From the NCBI GenBank assembly GCA_001898225.1, contig MKTJ01000062.1, forward strand, positions 1 through 57,281: a DNA stretch of 57,281 nucleotides, given 5' to 3'. The notes beneath the pieces are model-generated. The model was given only the letters and a program-made list of their open reading frames with translations. It was not told the origin of the DNA and searched no databases. This DNA comes from Chloroflexi bacterium 54-19. GTDB taxonomy: Bacteria; Chloroflexota; Chloroflexia; Chloroheliales; Chloroheliaceae. The position numbers were made by a program, and so were the translations under genes. Shown here piece after piece: positions 16,221 to 25,112 of the stretch; positions within the stretch are counted from its first letter, which is position 1; each line of letters opens with the position of its first letter.

Positions 16221-16879
16221 TAGTTGCAGCCACTGGCCAGCTCCGGCTGGCAAACAACTCTTATTCGAGAAGAGAAGAGAAGAGAAGAGAAGAAGTTATT
16301 GAGCTAAAATCCTTAAAAGCCCTATCAAGGGCACAGCGGTTTAATTTGCAAGAATTTTGATATAAGTAACCTTCATCAGATGAATAGCTAAGCCTTCAAA
16401 GGGCCGCGTTACCATTCCAATTGCAGGGTTAAATTGTTGCAGCAGCGATACGGCCAGGTTAGAGCGAATGCTATCCAGGGTGGAAGGGATAACCCATCAT
16501 TATAACAATTAACTATATAAATTCGTGTACTGTACAGAGATGGCCTATATAGACCTCGGTTCCACAGCATGTGACCCCATCTTTTGCTGGCAGCTTTTCG
16601 AAGGGCAGGTTATAGGGCGGAAGAAAACAATCCGCGCTATAACTGGTGCCTGCACCGAATATTACAATAATGGTTTTAACTTACCTTTGACAGGGAGGGC
16701 CTTTTACATAGAAGCCCTTTAGAAATTATAGAAACGGCCCTTCTGACAACTGAAAGTGTCTTCCCTTACACCTTCCTCCTGACCTGTAACTACCATTCCC
16801 AACACCAACAGTCCCAATAATCCAAATAATATTTAATACTTGCTTTGCTAATTGGCTTTCGTAAGAAGTTATAATTTTT
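16221..16879. other. Intergenic with (AGAAG)n microsatellite, no gene recognised
   Basis: A run of GAGAA units occupies 16267-16292. A short open frame at 16525-16722 has no ribosome site or recognisable domain. The rest shows nothing I can support. Confidence 0.45.
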
Positions 16880-16923
16880 CTTAAGCAAATCCTCAGCAAA
16901 TCCTCAGCTGAAAATTAGGGTAG
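16880..16923 (+). promoter_or_regulatory. 11-bp direct repeats upstream of the ligase / two-component operon
   Basis: Units CTTAAGCAAAT, CCTCAGCAAAT and CCTCAGCTGAA are contiguous (16880-16912), with a weaker fourth. A TATATTT-like -10 follows near 16930. Since the operon encodes an OmpR-type regulator, autoregulation is likely. Confidence 0.7.
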
Positions 16924-16977
16924 GGGGGTATATTTAAGATATAGATAAGGTTTAGCAACAAAAGGAGTTGAAAACCT

Positions 16978-18417
16978 ATGAGAAAAGTTTCAATAAATGA
17001 AAATCCTCCAACGAGAGTTGGTACTCAGGCGCATAAGATTGTAACTATAACCAGGGTCTTGCGAGAGTTGCACCGCCTGCGGACCCGGTCCAGTTGGAGC
17101 AGGGGGGGAATTGAGCGCCACCAGCAGAAGGAACTAGCTTCTTTACGCGCTTTTGCCTATGCTAATTCTCCTTTTTACCAGCAGTTTCACCGAGGTCTCT
17201 TCAACGCCCCTCTCTCGGAACTGCCTGTCCTGACCAAAAGATTGGTCATGGATAATTTTGACCGGTTGGTAACCGACCCCAAAATCAATTTAGAGGAAGC
17301 CAGAAATTACCTGTCTCTTACCGCTCAAGCTCAGAACAAAACGCCGCGCTACCTGGGCCGCTACGAGATAGCCGCTACCTCGGGCAGTAGCGGGAGTCCC
17401 GGTATCTTTCTATTTAACGAGCAGGAGTGGGTTACGGTCATGGCCTCGTTTGGCCGGGCCAGGGAGTGGGCCGGGCAACGTCTGGACCTAACCAGACGTT
17501 CAAAGATGGCGGTAGTTTCTTCCACCAACGACAAGAATATCTCGGCCAGGGTTGGTAAGGCGGCCGATAGCTGGTTCCTGCCTACTTTACGCCTGGATGC
17601 CACCCGGCCTTTGGACCAACTTGTCGGGGATCTAAACCGCTGGCAGCCGGAAGTGCTGGTCGCCTATGCTTCGATGGCTTACTTTTTAGCCCACGAGCAA
17701 CTGGCCGGGAATTTAACTATCCACCCCGGCAAGGTATTTACCAGTTCCGAGGTAACTACCCGGACCATGCGGGAAATAACCGAAAAGGCCTGGGGGAAAG
17801 TAATTTTTGACGAATATGCCGCTACCGAAACGGCTACCATTGGGGCCGAATGCCGCCAGCACCACGGGCTGCATCTTTTTGAAGATTTGCTTATAATTGA
17901 GAACGTAGACGAACATAACCGGCCGGTGCCGGTGGGGGTCTTTGGCGCCAAACTGCTGGTGACCGCCCTGTTTAACCGTTCTCAGCCGCTCATCCGCTAT
18001 GAGATAAGCGACCGAGTTAAGCTCTCTGAAATACCCTCCGCTTCGTCTTCGTGTGGCCTAGGCTACCCCCTTATCGAGGCGATAGAAGGCCGCCGGGAAG
18101 ATATTTTAGTGATGGCCGGCAAAGACCAGAGCCAGGTGCAACTTTATCCTAACGTTTTTACCGACCTGCTCGATACTCTCCCCAACCAGGGCTGGCAGAT
18201 AAACCAGCAGGAAGATGGCAGTTTGCAAGTTTTACTGGTAGAAGGGAACCCGGCAGTGGAAGAAGATGCGGTCAGGGCGCGGTTAGTTAAAACCCTGGTG
18301 GAGCGTGGAGTAGCGGCTCCAAAAATAGAAGTTGAAAAAGTAGGGGCTATTCTAAAAGCGGCCAGTGGAAAATCCCCACTTATCAGAGCCTACTATAGCG
18401 AAGGTGATCATTACTAA
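16978..18417 (+). CDS. PaaK/CapK-like adenylate-forming ligase
   Basis: A 479-residue protein of the phenylacetate-CoA ligase / CapK superfamily. The phosphate-binding loop is in AATSGSSGSPGIFLFNEQEW (near residues 130-150), the adenine motif in FDEYAATETATIGAEC, and the ribose-binding Asp/Arg region in LIRYEISDRVKL. Such enzymes activate a carboxylate with ATP; the substrate cannot be told from sequence. The stop TAA overlaps the ATG of the response regulator by one base, so the three genes 16978-20552 form an operon. A ligase in a copper two-component operon is unusual. Start ATG 16978 follows AAAGGAGTTG. Confidence 0.8.
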   Translation: MRKVSINENPPTRVGTQAHKIVTITRVLRELHRLRTRSSWSRGGIERHQQKELASLRAFAYANSPFYQQFHRGLFNAPLSELPVLTKRLVMDNFDRLVTDPKINLEEARNYLSLTAQAQNKTPRYLGRYEIAATSGSSGSPGIFLFNEQEWVTVMASFGRAREWAGQRLDLTRRSKMAVVSSTNDKNISARVGKAADSWFLPTLRLDATRPLDQLVGDLNRWQPEVLVAYASMAYFLAHEQLAGNLTIHPGKVFTSSEVTTRTMREITEKAWGKVIFDEYAATETATIGAECRQHHGLHLFEDLLIIENVDEHNRPVPVGVFGAKLLVTALFNRSQPLIRYEISDRVKLSEIPSASSSCGLGYPLIEAIEGRREDILVMAGKDQSQVQLYPNVFTDLLDTLPNQGWQINQQEDGSLQVLLVEGNPAVEEDAVRARLVKTLVERGVAAPKIEVEKVGAILKAASGKSPLIRAYYSEGDHY

Positions 18418-19106
18418 TGCAAAGAATTCTGGTAATTGATGACGACCCGGCCATCACCAGCCTCCTGAAGAGAGGCCTTTCTTACGAGGGGTTCAGCGTT
18501 GACGTCGCCGCCAACGGCGAAGCGGGTCTCGCCTTCGGCCGCCAATTTCCACCTGACCTGGTGATCCTCGATATTATGATGCCGGGCCTGGACGGCTATG
18601 AGGTCTTGCGGCGGTTGCGGGCCGCTGACTCCCGCTTGCCCGTAATCTTCCTGACCGCCAGAGACGCCACCTCCGACCAGATTTTAGGGTTGGAATCGGG
18701 CGCCGACGATTACATCACCAAACCCTTTACTTTTGACGTACTCCTGGCGCGGGTTCATGCCTTGCTCCGGCGCAACCAGCCGGAAGGGTCGCCCCAGCTT
18801 CGTTTCGCCAACCTTACCCTGGATAAAACCAGCCACCTGGCCCGGCGGGGGACCCGCACTCTCTCCCTGACCAGCCTTGAATTTAAGCTGTTGGAAGAGT
18901 TCCTAACATATCCCCGGCAGGTTCTATCTAAAGAAGTGCTGCTCGACCGGGTCTGGGGTTACGATTTCGGGGGTAATGCCAATATGGTTGAGGTCTACGT
19001 AATGCAATTGCGCCAGAAACTGGAAAAAGAAGGGGAGCAACGCTTGATCCAAACGGTTAGAGGTATCGGTTACGTCTTGCGAGAGCAGGAGCGGGAGGAG
19101 GGTTAG
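18417..19106 (+). CDS. OmpR-family response regulator (copper regulon candidate)
   Basis: A 229-residue protein with a receiver domain (DDD at residues 8-10, phosphoacceptor Asp52 in VILDIMMPG, Lys in YITKPFTF) and a C-terminal winged helix (SLTSLEFKLLEEFL ... VWGYDF ... VRGIGYVL). Closest in style to CusR/CopR. It overlaps the ligase gene by one base and is followed three bases later by the histidine kinase. OmpR-type regulators bind direct repeats spaced by about 11 bp, and ten such arrays lie in this window; this protein or its paralogue at 44340 is the likely reader. Confidence 0.92.
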   Translation: MQRILVIDDDPAITSLLKRGLSYEGFSVDVAANGEAGLAFGRQFPPDLVILDIMMPGLDGYEVLRRLRAADSRLPVIFLTARDATSDQILGLESGADDYITKPFTFDVLLARVHALLRRNQPEGSPQLRFANLTLDKTSHLARRGTRTLSLTSLEFKLLEEFLTYPRQVLSKEVLLDRVWGYDFGGNANMVEVYVMQLRQKLEKEGEQRLIQTVRGIGYVLREQEREEG

Positions 19107-19109
19107 GCG

Positions 19110-20552
19110 ATGCCGATCCGCTGGCGGCTGGCTTTCTTCTGCGCCGGAATCGCTACCCTGGTCCTTTTGGTAGTGGAACTGGTCAGCTATTCCTTTCACA
19201 CCCGCAGCCACTATGACGACCTCGACCGGGTGCTGGTGGCCAACGCCGAACATGTCCTCGACGAAATTGAAAAACCGACCGGGTCCCTGCTCGGCACCGG
19301 CGGGTTTGACCTGGTATTGCGGCTGTACGATGCCAACGGTAAGCTGACCGAGAACTCGCCCGGCGAAAGCCAGACCGCCCCTGCCCCAGGCTCCGACCCC
19401 CGCGCTGTCATCAAAACTCCCTCCCAGCCGGCCTTTGATTTTATGGCCGGCCTCACCCCACCCATGGTCGGGATGGAACCCCATTCCAACAACGGCCACT
19501 TTGGTCTGATTAGTTCAGCTGAAGGGCGCTGGCGCGTTTACGTCCTGCCTTTTACCCTGGCCAGCGGCACTTTTTCCGGGTATATCGAAGTACTGGCGCC
19601 CCTGGAACGGTTGGATAGTTCGATAGCAAGCTTCCGGCTTATTCTTATACTCCTGGCCGTAGTCGGTGCCGCCGCTTCCCTGGTAGGCGGGCGGGTGCTG
19701 GCCGGCCGGGCCCTGGAGCCGGTCAACCGGATAGCCGATACGGCCGAACAGATTGCCCTCTCGCGGGATTTAGCCCGGCGGGTCGAGGTCCACGCTAAAA
19801 GGGATGAGCTGGCGAAGCTGGCCGTAACCTTTAATGAAATGCTTCAAAACCTGGAAGAGGCTTACCGCTGGCAGCAGCGCTTCGTTTCGGACGCCTCGCA
19901 CGAATTGCGGGCACCCCTGACCGCCATCCAGGGCAACCTGGAAATATTACTCCGGCACCGGCAATTGGCTGAAAGTGAACGGGAAGAAGCTCTAAGTGAA
20001 GCCGCCAGGGAAGCGTCCCGCCTCTCCCGGCTGGTGGCCGACCTGCTGGCGTTGGCCCGCGCCGACGCCGGAGTCGGGATTAAGTTAGGGCCGGTAGACC
20101 TTGACGGGGTGGTGATGGAGGCTTTTCGCACCGCTAAACCGCTGGCCAAGGGGCAGCAGCTCAAAATCGAGACGTTGGAGCCGATAAAGGTGGCCGGGGA
20201 TGAAGACCGGCTCAAGCAACTCCTCTTAATTTTTTTAGACAATGCTATCCACTATACCCCGGCAGCTGGAGAGATAAATATCAGTCTGGGCCGGGAAGGT
20301 GCTGCGGCCCTGCTCCAGGTAAAGGATAGTGGAATGGGCATTGGCGAAAAAGATTTACCCCACCTCTTTGACCGTTTCTACCGGGCCGACCCGGCCAGGG
20401 GGCGTGACCCCGGTGGAACGGGCCTGGGCCTTTCCATCGCGAAGTGGATTGTCGAACAACACAGCGGCCGGATTGAAATCCAGAGCCAGCCGGGGCAGGG
20501 CACTACTGTTTCGGTAAGTCTGCCTCTTTTGCAAGCCAGCAGCCCGACCTGA
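19110..20552 (+). CDS. Sensor histidine kinase (CusS/QseC type)
   Basis: A 480-residue membrane kinase: first TM helix at residues 8-30, an extracytoplasmic sensor of about 140 residues, second TM (LILILLAVVGAAASLVGG), HAMP, dimerisation/phosphoacceptor box DASHELRAPLTAIQ, then the ATPase domain with DNAIHYTP (N box), DSGMGIGEKDLPHLFDRFYR (G1/F) and GGTGLGLSIAKWI (G2). Partner of the regulator at 18417. The kinase at 42861 is a paralogue with the same sensor architecture (both have SYSFHTRSHYDDLDR / SYSLHARGHYDDLDR after TM1), so the two systems probably arose by duplication. Confidence 0.92.
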   Translation: MPIRWRLAFFCAGIATLVLLVVELVSYSFHTRSHYDDLDRVLVANAEHVLDEIEKPTGSLLGTGGFDLVLRLYDANGKLTENSPGESQTAPAPGSDPRAVIKTPSQPAFDFMAGLTPPMVGMEPHSNNGHFGLISSAEGRWRVYVLPFTLASGTFSGYIEVLAPLERLDSSIASFRLILILLAVVGAAASLVGGRVLAGRALEPVNRIADTAEQIALSRDLARRVEVHAKRDELAKLAVTFNEMLQNLEEAYRWQQRFVSDASHELRAPLTAIQGNLEILLRHRQLAESEREEALSEAAREASRLSRLVADLLALARADAGVGIKLGPVDLDGVVMEAFRTAKPLAKGQQLKIETLEPIKVAGDEDRLKQLLLIFLDNAIHYTPAAGEINISLGREGAAALLQVKDSGMGIGEKDLPHLFDRFYRADPARGRDPGGTGLGLSIAKWIVEQHSGRIEIQSQPGQGTTVSVSLPLLQASSPT

Positions 20553-20700
20553 CAAACAGGACCGCCTGAGACAGGTTCTCTGCGAATAGAGTTAAATCGC
20601 ACCTCTAGACCAGACAAATTAAGCCCAGCCTTCTTCCTCTATGCCCATAAATGGGACTCCTTACCTCACAGCCTGAGCTTTCTTCAGATTCCTTATAAAT

Positions 20701-20755
20701 CCTAAGCTAATCCTCAGCCGCCACTAAGCCAAACCTCAGCCAGACAATATATAAA
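20701..20755 (+). promoter_or_regulatory. Four 11-bp direct repeats and -10 upstream of the multicopper oxidase operon
   Basis: Units CCTAAGCTAAT, CCTCAGCCGCC, ACTAAGCCAAA and CCTCAGCCAGA are contiguous from 20701 to 20744. A TATAAA -10 follows at 20750. An (AAG)n run just before the first gene may serve as its ribosome site region. Confidence 0.75.
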
Positions 20756-20900
20756 TAAGGCGTATTTAGTTTGCTGCGAAAAGTAATGTAATGAGGCGCC
20801 AGACCAAAACCAGGTAAACCTCTAACGACTGAGAAGCAAATATTTATTATTGCAGTAACAGTAAAAAGAAGAAGAAGAAGAAGAAGATAGGTTATTTGCC

Positions 20901-21461
20901 ATGAGTAATGAGTTATTGAAGAAAGCGCCCCAGCGGGCAAAAGTTAATAGTCTATTGCTGATTGGCCTGCTGGTTTTGCTTGGCATAAGCCTCAGCGTAG
21001 CCCTGGTTTTCTGGTTGTGGGCCGGAGCCGGCACAGGCTCCTCCCAGAACCAGCAGCTGCTTACCAGTAGCCCTGCCGCCACCCCGGCCGGTTCTCTGAA
21101 TAAGAGCGGAAATTCAACTTTAACTCAAACGAGCGAGGGCGGGCAGGTGACCTTAAAAGTGACCTGGCAGGGCCTTGAAGCCGGCCCGGTCTTTACGGTT
21201 GCCATGGATACGCACTCGGTAAACCTGGACGGCTACGACCTGAGGCAGCTTGCCGTCCTTAAAACCGCCTCAGGCCAGGAAATAAAGCCGGTAAGCTGGG
21301 AAGCGCCCGCCGGTGGGCATCACCGCCAGGGTACTTTGCGGTTTCCGGCCGCTCTCGCTACTGCTGACCAACCCGTGTTTGGTGCCCCTACCGGCTCTTT
21401 TCAACTGGTGATAAAAGGTGTAGGCGACCTACCCGAAAGAGTTTTGGCCTGGAGTTGGTAG
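20901..21461 (+). CDS. Membrane-anchored protein of unknown function in the multicopper oxidase operon
   Basis: A 186-residue protein: one TM helix (residues 18-42), a Ser/Thr/Pro linker, and an extracytoplasmic beta-rich domain with the motifs VAMDTHSVNLDGYDL and AGGHHRQGTLRFP. The histidines in these motifs could bind metal. I do not recognise a named family. It is first in the operon controlled by the repeats at 20701, with the multicopper oxidase starting about 50 bp downstream, so a role in copper oxidation or delivery is inferred from position only. Confidence 0.7.
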   Translation: MSNELLKKAPQRAKVNSLLLIGLLVLLGISLSVALVFWLWAGAGTGSSQNQQLLTSSPAATPAGSLNKSGNSTLTQTSEGGQVTLKVTWQGLEAGPVFTVAMDTHSVNLDGYDLRQLAVLKTASGQEIKPVSWEAPAGGHHRQGTLRFPAALATADQPVFGAPTGSFQLVIKGVGDLPERVLAWSW

Positions 21462-21511
21462 TTTTAAAGCCCTGGATAGAAAGAAAAAGAGAAAGAAAGA
21501 GAGATTACGGA

Positions 21512-23335
21512 ATGCCTATCAACCGGCGTAAATTTTTAAGGTATACCGGCTTTACCGGGTTAGGTCTAGTTACCACCGGGTTACTGGCTGCCTGCGGTGA
21601 AAATACCCTGACTGCCTTACAGACCCCGGTCTCAACCGCAACTGGCACGGCCGGTACATCTTCCACAGCCGGAGCTGCGGATGCCTACGCCGTGCTCGAC
21701 CCACGCAACCTGGATAATTTTACCGGGAAGCTTTTGACACCGGGAGACCAGGGTGCTTTAGGTATTTTGGATTTAACAGGTGGCAGTACGGTTGAAATTG
21801 GAGCAAAACCTGCCGCTTTGGAAATATTAAAAGGCAAAAAGGCTAACCTTCTGACTTACCAGGTAGCTAAAGAGGGTAAATCCTACATCAACCCGGTTCT
21901 GCACCTTACTAAAGGCGATACGTTTGCGGCAACTTTGACCAATAACTTAAGCGAAGACACAAATCTTCACTGGCACGGTCTGCAGGTCCCTTCCAAAATG
22001 GACGGTCATCCTTCTCTGCCGGTTTCTCCCGGCACAAGTAAAAGTTACGGTTTCAAGATCCAGAACCGGGGCGGCACCTACTGGTATCACCCCCACCCGC
22101 ACCAGCTTACGCCAAAACAAGCCTACTCCGGCCTGGCAAGCTTCTTTATTGTCGAGGACGAGGATAACCAGAAGTTGAACACGGCCCTGGACTTAAAATT
22201 GGGTGAAACCGACCTGCCGGTAGTTATCCAGGATAAACTTTTTGACAGCAATGGTCAGTTTATCTATCAAATGGACGCCAATACCCAGTTCATGGGTTTT
22301 TACGGCGACACCATCCTGGCGAACCTTACCCCGAATGCTCAACTGGAAGTTACCAACCGCCTTTATCGGCTGCGAGTGCTCAATGGCTCGAACGCCCGGA
22401 CCTACCGGCTGGCTTTTACAAAAGGAACCACCTCGCAAACTCTACCTTACTCAGTTATTGGCACCGATGGCGGTCTACTGGACAAACCTTACCAGGTGAC
22501 GGATGTTTTCCTTTCACCAGGAGAGCGCCTCGATTTGCTGGTAGATTTTAAGGGGCTTGAGGTAGGCAAAACGGTGGCCCTGAAAAGCCTGGCCTTCGAC
22601 CCCATGCATAACGAAATGAGCGGAATGATGGGTAGCACTTCTACCACACCAAACGCTACTCCCGGCATGGGCAATATGGGCGACATGGGTAACATGAGCG
22701 GTCATAGTGGCCATAGTGGGATGATGGGTTCAACCACCGCCACCCCGGCAGCCTCTACTTCTATGATTGGGACCACTTCCCGCCTGGATGAAGGCGTGGA
22801 ATTCTTTATCTTGAAATTTACTGTTAAAAGTAAGGTAGAGTACAGCCGGACTATCCCGCAAACTCTGGCCTCTTTACCCGTGCCAGAGCTCAGCAAGGCT
22901 AAAGTCCGGCCCCTGGTATTATCCCAGGCCATGATGCAGGGTGGAAGCAGCAATATGATGCAATGGCTCATCGATGGTAAATCCTTCCAGATGGACGATT
23001 ATCCTATCTCGGTTACAAAAGGCAGCACCGAAATCTGGGAATTCAAAAACGAAAGCCAGAGCATGCCCCATCCCATGCACCTGCACGGCTTCCAGTTCAG
23101 GATAGTCGAGCGGCAAAACAGCCCGGAGCAGCTAAAGAGTCTGGCAACCTACGGGCAGGGCCGCCTTGTAACCGACCTGGGCTGGAAAGATACCGTGCTG
23201 GTTTGGCCGGGTGAAACGGTCCGGCTGGCAATCGACTTCTCCCACGATTTTGAAGGTGAGCAACTTTACGTCACCCATTGTCACGTCCTGGAACACGAAG
23301 ATAACGGCATGATGCTTAACTACAAGGTGGTTTAA
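21512..23335 (+). CDS. Multicopper oxidase (CueO/CopA-type), Tat-exported, Met-rich
   Basis: A 607-residue cupredoxin-repeat enzyme. The N-terminus has a Tat motif (NRRKFLRYTG) and a lipobox-like LLAACGE. All four copper motifs are visible: NLHWHG, WYHPHPH, HPMHLHGFQF and the C-terminal HCHVLEHEDNGMM, giving one type 1 and the trinuclear cluster. A Met/His/Gly-rich insert around residues 365-425 (MGNMGDMGNMSGHSGHSGMM) resembles the Met-rich region of CueO that binds Cu(I) substrate. It likely oxidises Cu(I) to Cu(II) outside the membrane. Start ATG 21512; the open frame extends to 21455 but only this start gives an export signal. Confidence 0.93.
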   Translation: MPINRRKFLRYTGFTGLGLVTTGLLAACGENTLTALQTPVSTATGTAGTSSTAGAADAYAVLDPRNLDNFTGKLLTPGDQGALGILDLTGGSTVEIGAKPAALEILKGKKANLLTYQVAKEGKSYINPVLHLTKGDTFAATLTNNLSEDTNLHWHGLQVPSKMDGHPSLPVSPGTSKSYGFKIQNRGGTYWYHPHPHQLTPKQAYSGLASFFIVEDEDNQKLNTALDLKLGETDLPVVIQDKLFDSNGQFIYQMDANTQFMGFYGDTILANLTPNAQLEVTNRLYRLRVLNGSNARTYRLAFTKGTTSQTLPYSVIGTDGGLLDKPYQVTDVFLSPGERLDLLVDFKGLEVGKTVALKSLAFDPMHNEMSGMMGSTSTTPNATPGMGNMGDMGNMSGHSGHSGMMGSTTATPAASTSMIGTTSRLDEGVEFFILKFTVKSKVEYSRTIPQTLASLPVPELSKAKVRPLVLSQAMMQGGSSNMMQWLIDGKSFQMDDYPISVTKGSTEIWEFKNESQSMPHPMHLHGFQFRIVERQNSPEQLKSLATYGQGRLVTDLGWKDTVLVWPGETVRLAIDFSHDFEGEQLYVTHCHVLEHEDNGMMLNYKVV

Positions 23336-23374
23336 GTAGATTGTGGGTTATTGGGAAAGGAGTAAGGTGGAGTT

Positions 23375-24976
23375 ATGTTTTCTTATCGAGCAAAATTAGC
23401 AACAAGTCTTATGGTGGGTCTATGGTTGGCCCTGGTTTTACCACTAAATGTCCCTGGCCCGGCAGTGGCTCAGGCTAGCGAAGTATCTCCAAAATTTGGT
23501 TCAAACAAATTCGAGGAAACCTGGCAATATAGCGATTTGCCAATCGCGGCCCAGAAAGTTTCACGAAGCTGGTACTGGGGTCCGGCTCCGCTGGCCGGTG
23601 GTTTTTATGAAGATTACGCCGACGCACCATTCCACAACCGCCTGGTCCAGTATTTTGATAAAGCCCGCATGGAAATAAACGACCTTAAAACCGGGGTGGT
23701 TACCAATGGCCTCCTGGTAACCGAAATGATTAACGGTCGCCAGCAGGTGGGCGATAATACCTTCATTAATAAAGAAAGTGCAGCGATAAGTGCCGCGGGC
23801 GACCCGGATAACCTCTTTCCGACTTACCGCGACCTTAAACCGCTCTATAATCTGGCCCAGCCCAATCGTGCTGTCGGTGAAGTTGTAAAAGATCAATTCC
23901 TGCCCTCAGGAACCCTCACCAATTTTAATAGCTATCTTGCTAACCCGGCTACGAAAATCGCCTACGTAGATAACGGTCTGGGCATCCCGGCGGCCTTCTG
24001 GGATTTTGTTAACCGCCTCGGCCCAGTTTACCAGCAGGGCCGTTACACCGATGGCCTTATCAGTGATTGGCTCTTTTCGACCGGCCACCCCGTTACCGAA
24101 GCCTACTGGACCAGGGTGCGGGTAGGCGGAGTTGAGAAGGACGTGCTGTTCCAGGCTTTCGAACGCCGTCTGCTTACTTTCACGCCTGCCAATGACCCGG
24201 CTTACCAGGTCGAGATGGGCAACGTCGGCCTCCACTATGTCCAGTGGCGTTATGGCGGGCAACTACCCTCCTTCACAAGCCCTTTAGAAAGCCTTTTTTC
24301 TAACAATCTCTCCCAGCCTCAGTGGTATACCTCAAGCGAAGTGTTAAATATTCGGACCGGGCCGACCTCGAAAGCGCCTCAACCGGAGAATTCAAACAAT
24401 AAACCGTACTTACAGCAACTCCAGCCCGGCGATAACGTGCTGGTCTTAAGAGCGGTAGCCGGGGAAGAGCTAATAGATGGTAACAACACCTGGTTACAAA
24501 TTTATGAGAAACCGGACCTGTTTGTCTACTCCGCTTACCTCAGGAAGACCACCATGTCCGAATACCCTGCTCCGCCACGCACCCATCCAGGGCTGTGGGT
24601 ATCGGTTTCCACCGGCAAACAGATGATGGCCGTCTTTTACGGCGACCAACTAATCTATAAAACCCTGGTTGCGACCGGGCGGCCCGGAGTAGGGGACAAG
24701 GATTATTCGACGGTAAAAGGAGTTTTTAGCGCCCTGGGCAATTACCGGCCCGAATCGCAGACTATGCAAGGTGGAAGCAGGGCCAGCGATAGCTATTACA
24801 GTATTGATGACATCCGCTATGTAACCTATTTCTACCAGGATTATGCCATTCACGGCAGTTACTGGCACGCCAAGTACGGTATTTCACCCCAGAGCCATGG
24901 TTGTGTCAACTCAACCGTCTATGACGCCGGCCTGGTCTGGCGGCTACCGGCCGGCACCGTGGTGGATGTTTTCTGA
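23375..24976 (+). CDS. L,D-transpeptidase (YkuD domain) with signal peptide and SH3-like region
   Basis: A 533-residue exported protein: signal peptide (cut after about residue 34), a long N-terminal region of unknown fold, an SH3-like segment around residues 325-390 (NIRTGPTSKAP), and a C-terminal YkuD catalytic domain with HGSYWHAKYG and the catalytic SHGCVN. It would form 3-3 peptidoglycan cross-links or attach proteins. It is 40 bp after the oxidase gene and thus in the copper-induced operon, suggesting cell-wall reinforcement during copper stress. Start ATG 23375. Confidence 0.88.
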   Translation: MFSYRAKLATSLMVGLWLALVLPLNVPGPAVAQASEVSPKFGSNKFEETWQYSDLPIAAQKVSRSWYWGPAPLAGGFYEDYADAPFHNRLVQYFDKARMEINDLKTGVVTNGLLVTEMINGRQQVGDNTFINKESAAISAAGDPDNLFPTYRDLKPLYNLAQPNRAVGEVVKDQFLPSGTLTNFNSYLANPATKIAYVDNGLGIPAAFWDFVNRLGPVYQQGRYTDGLISDWLFSTGHPVTEAYWTRVRVGGVEKDVLFQAFERRLLTFTPANDPAYQVEMGNVGLHYVQWRYGGQLPSFTSPLESLFSNNLSQPQWYTSSEVLNIRTGPTSKAPQPENSNNKPYLQQLQPGDNVLVLRAVAGEELIDGNNTWLQIYEKPDLFVYSAYLRKTTMSEYPAPPRTHPGLWVSVSTGKQMMAVFYGDQLIYKTLVATGRPGVGDKDYSTVKGVFSALGNYRPESQTMQGGSRASDSYYSIDDIRYVTYFYQDYAIHGSYWHAKYGISPQSHGCVNSTVYDAGLVWRLPAGTVVDVF

Positions 24977-24999
24977 TGGTTGCTACGGGACAGACCTTT

Positions 25000-25060
25000 C
25001 CTAAGCAAATCCTCAGCTAATCCTAAGAAATTCATCAGGTAAGGGGAGTAAGCTTAGAAT
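25000..25060 (+). promoter_or_regulatory. Four 11-bp direct repeats and -10 upstream of the DUF1573-like gene
   Basis: CCTAAGCAAAT, CCTCAGCTAAT, CCTAAGAAATT and CATCAGGTAAG run contiguously from 25000 to 25043. TAGAAT at 25055-25060 is a likely -10. Confidence 0.75.
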
Positions 25061-25112
25061 GTTCTCATTATTTAATTTGGTGTTATTTAATCCTGTCTCA
25101 GGAGTTTAATTT

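Noticed and set aside
16525..16722. Possible 65-residue gene
   Set aside because: No ribosome site, no domain, and lies in a region that appears non-coding.
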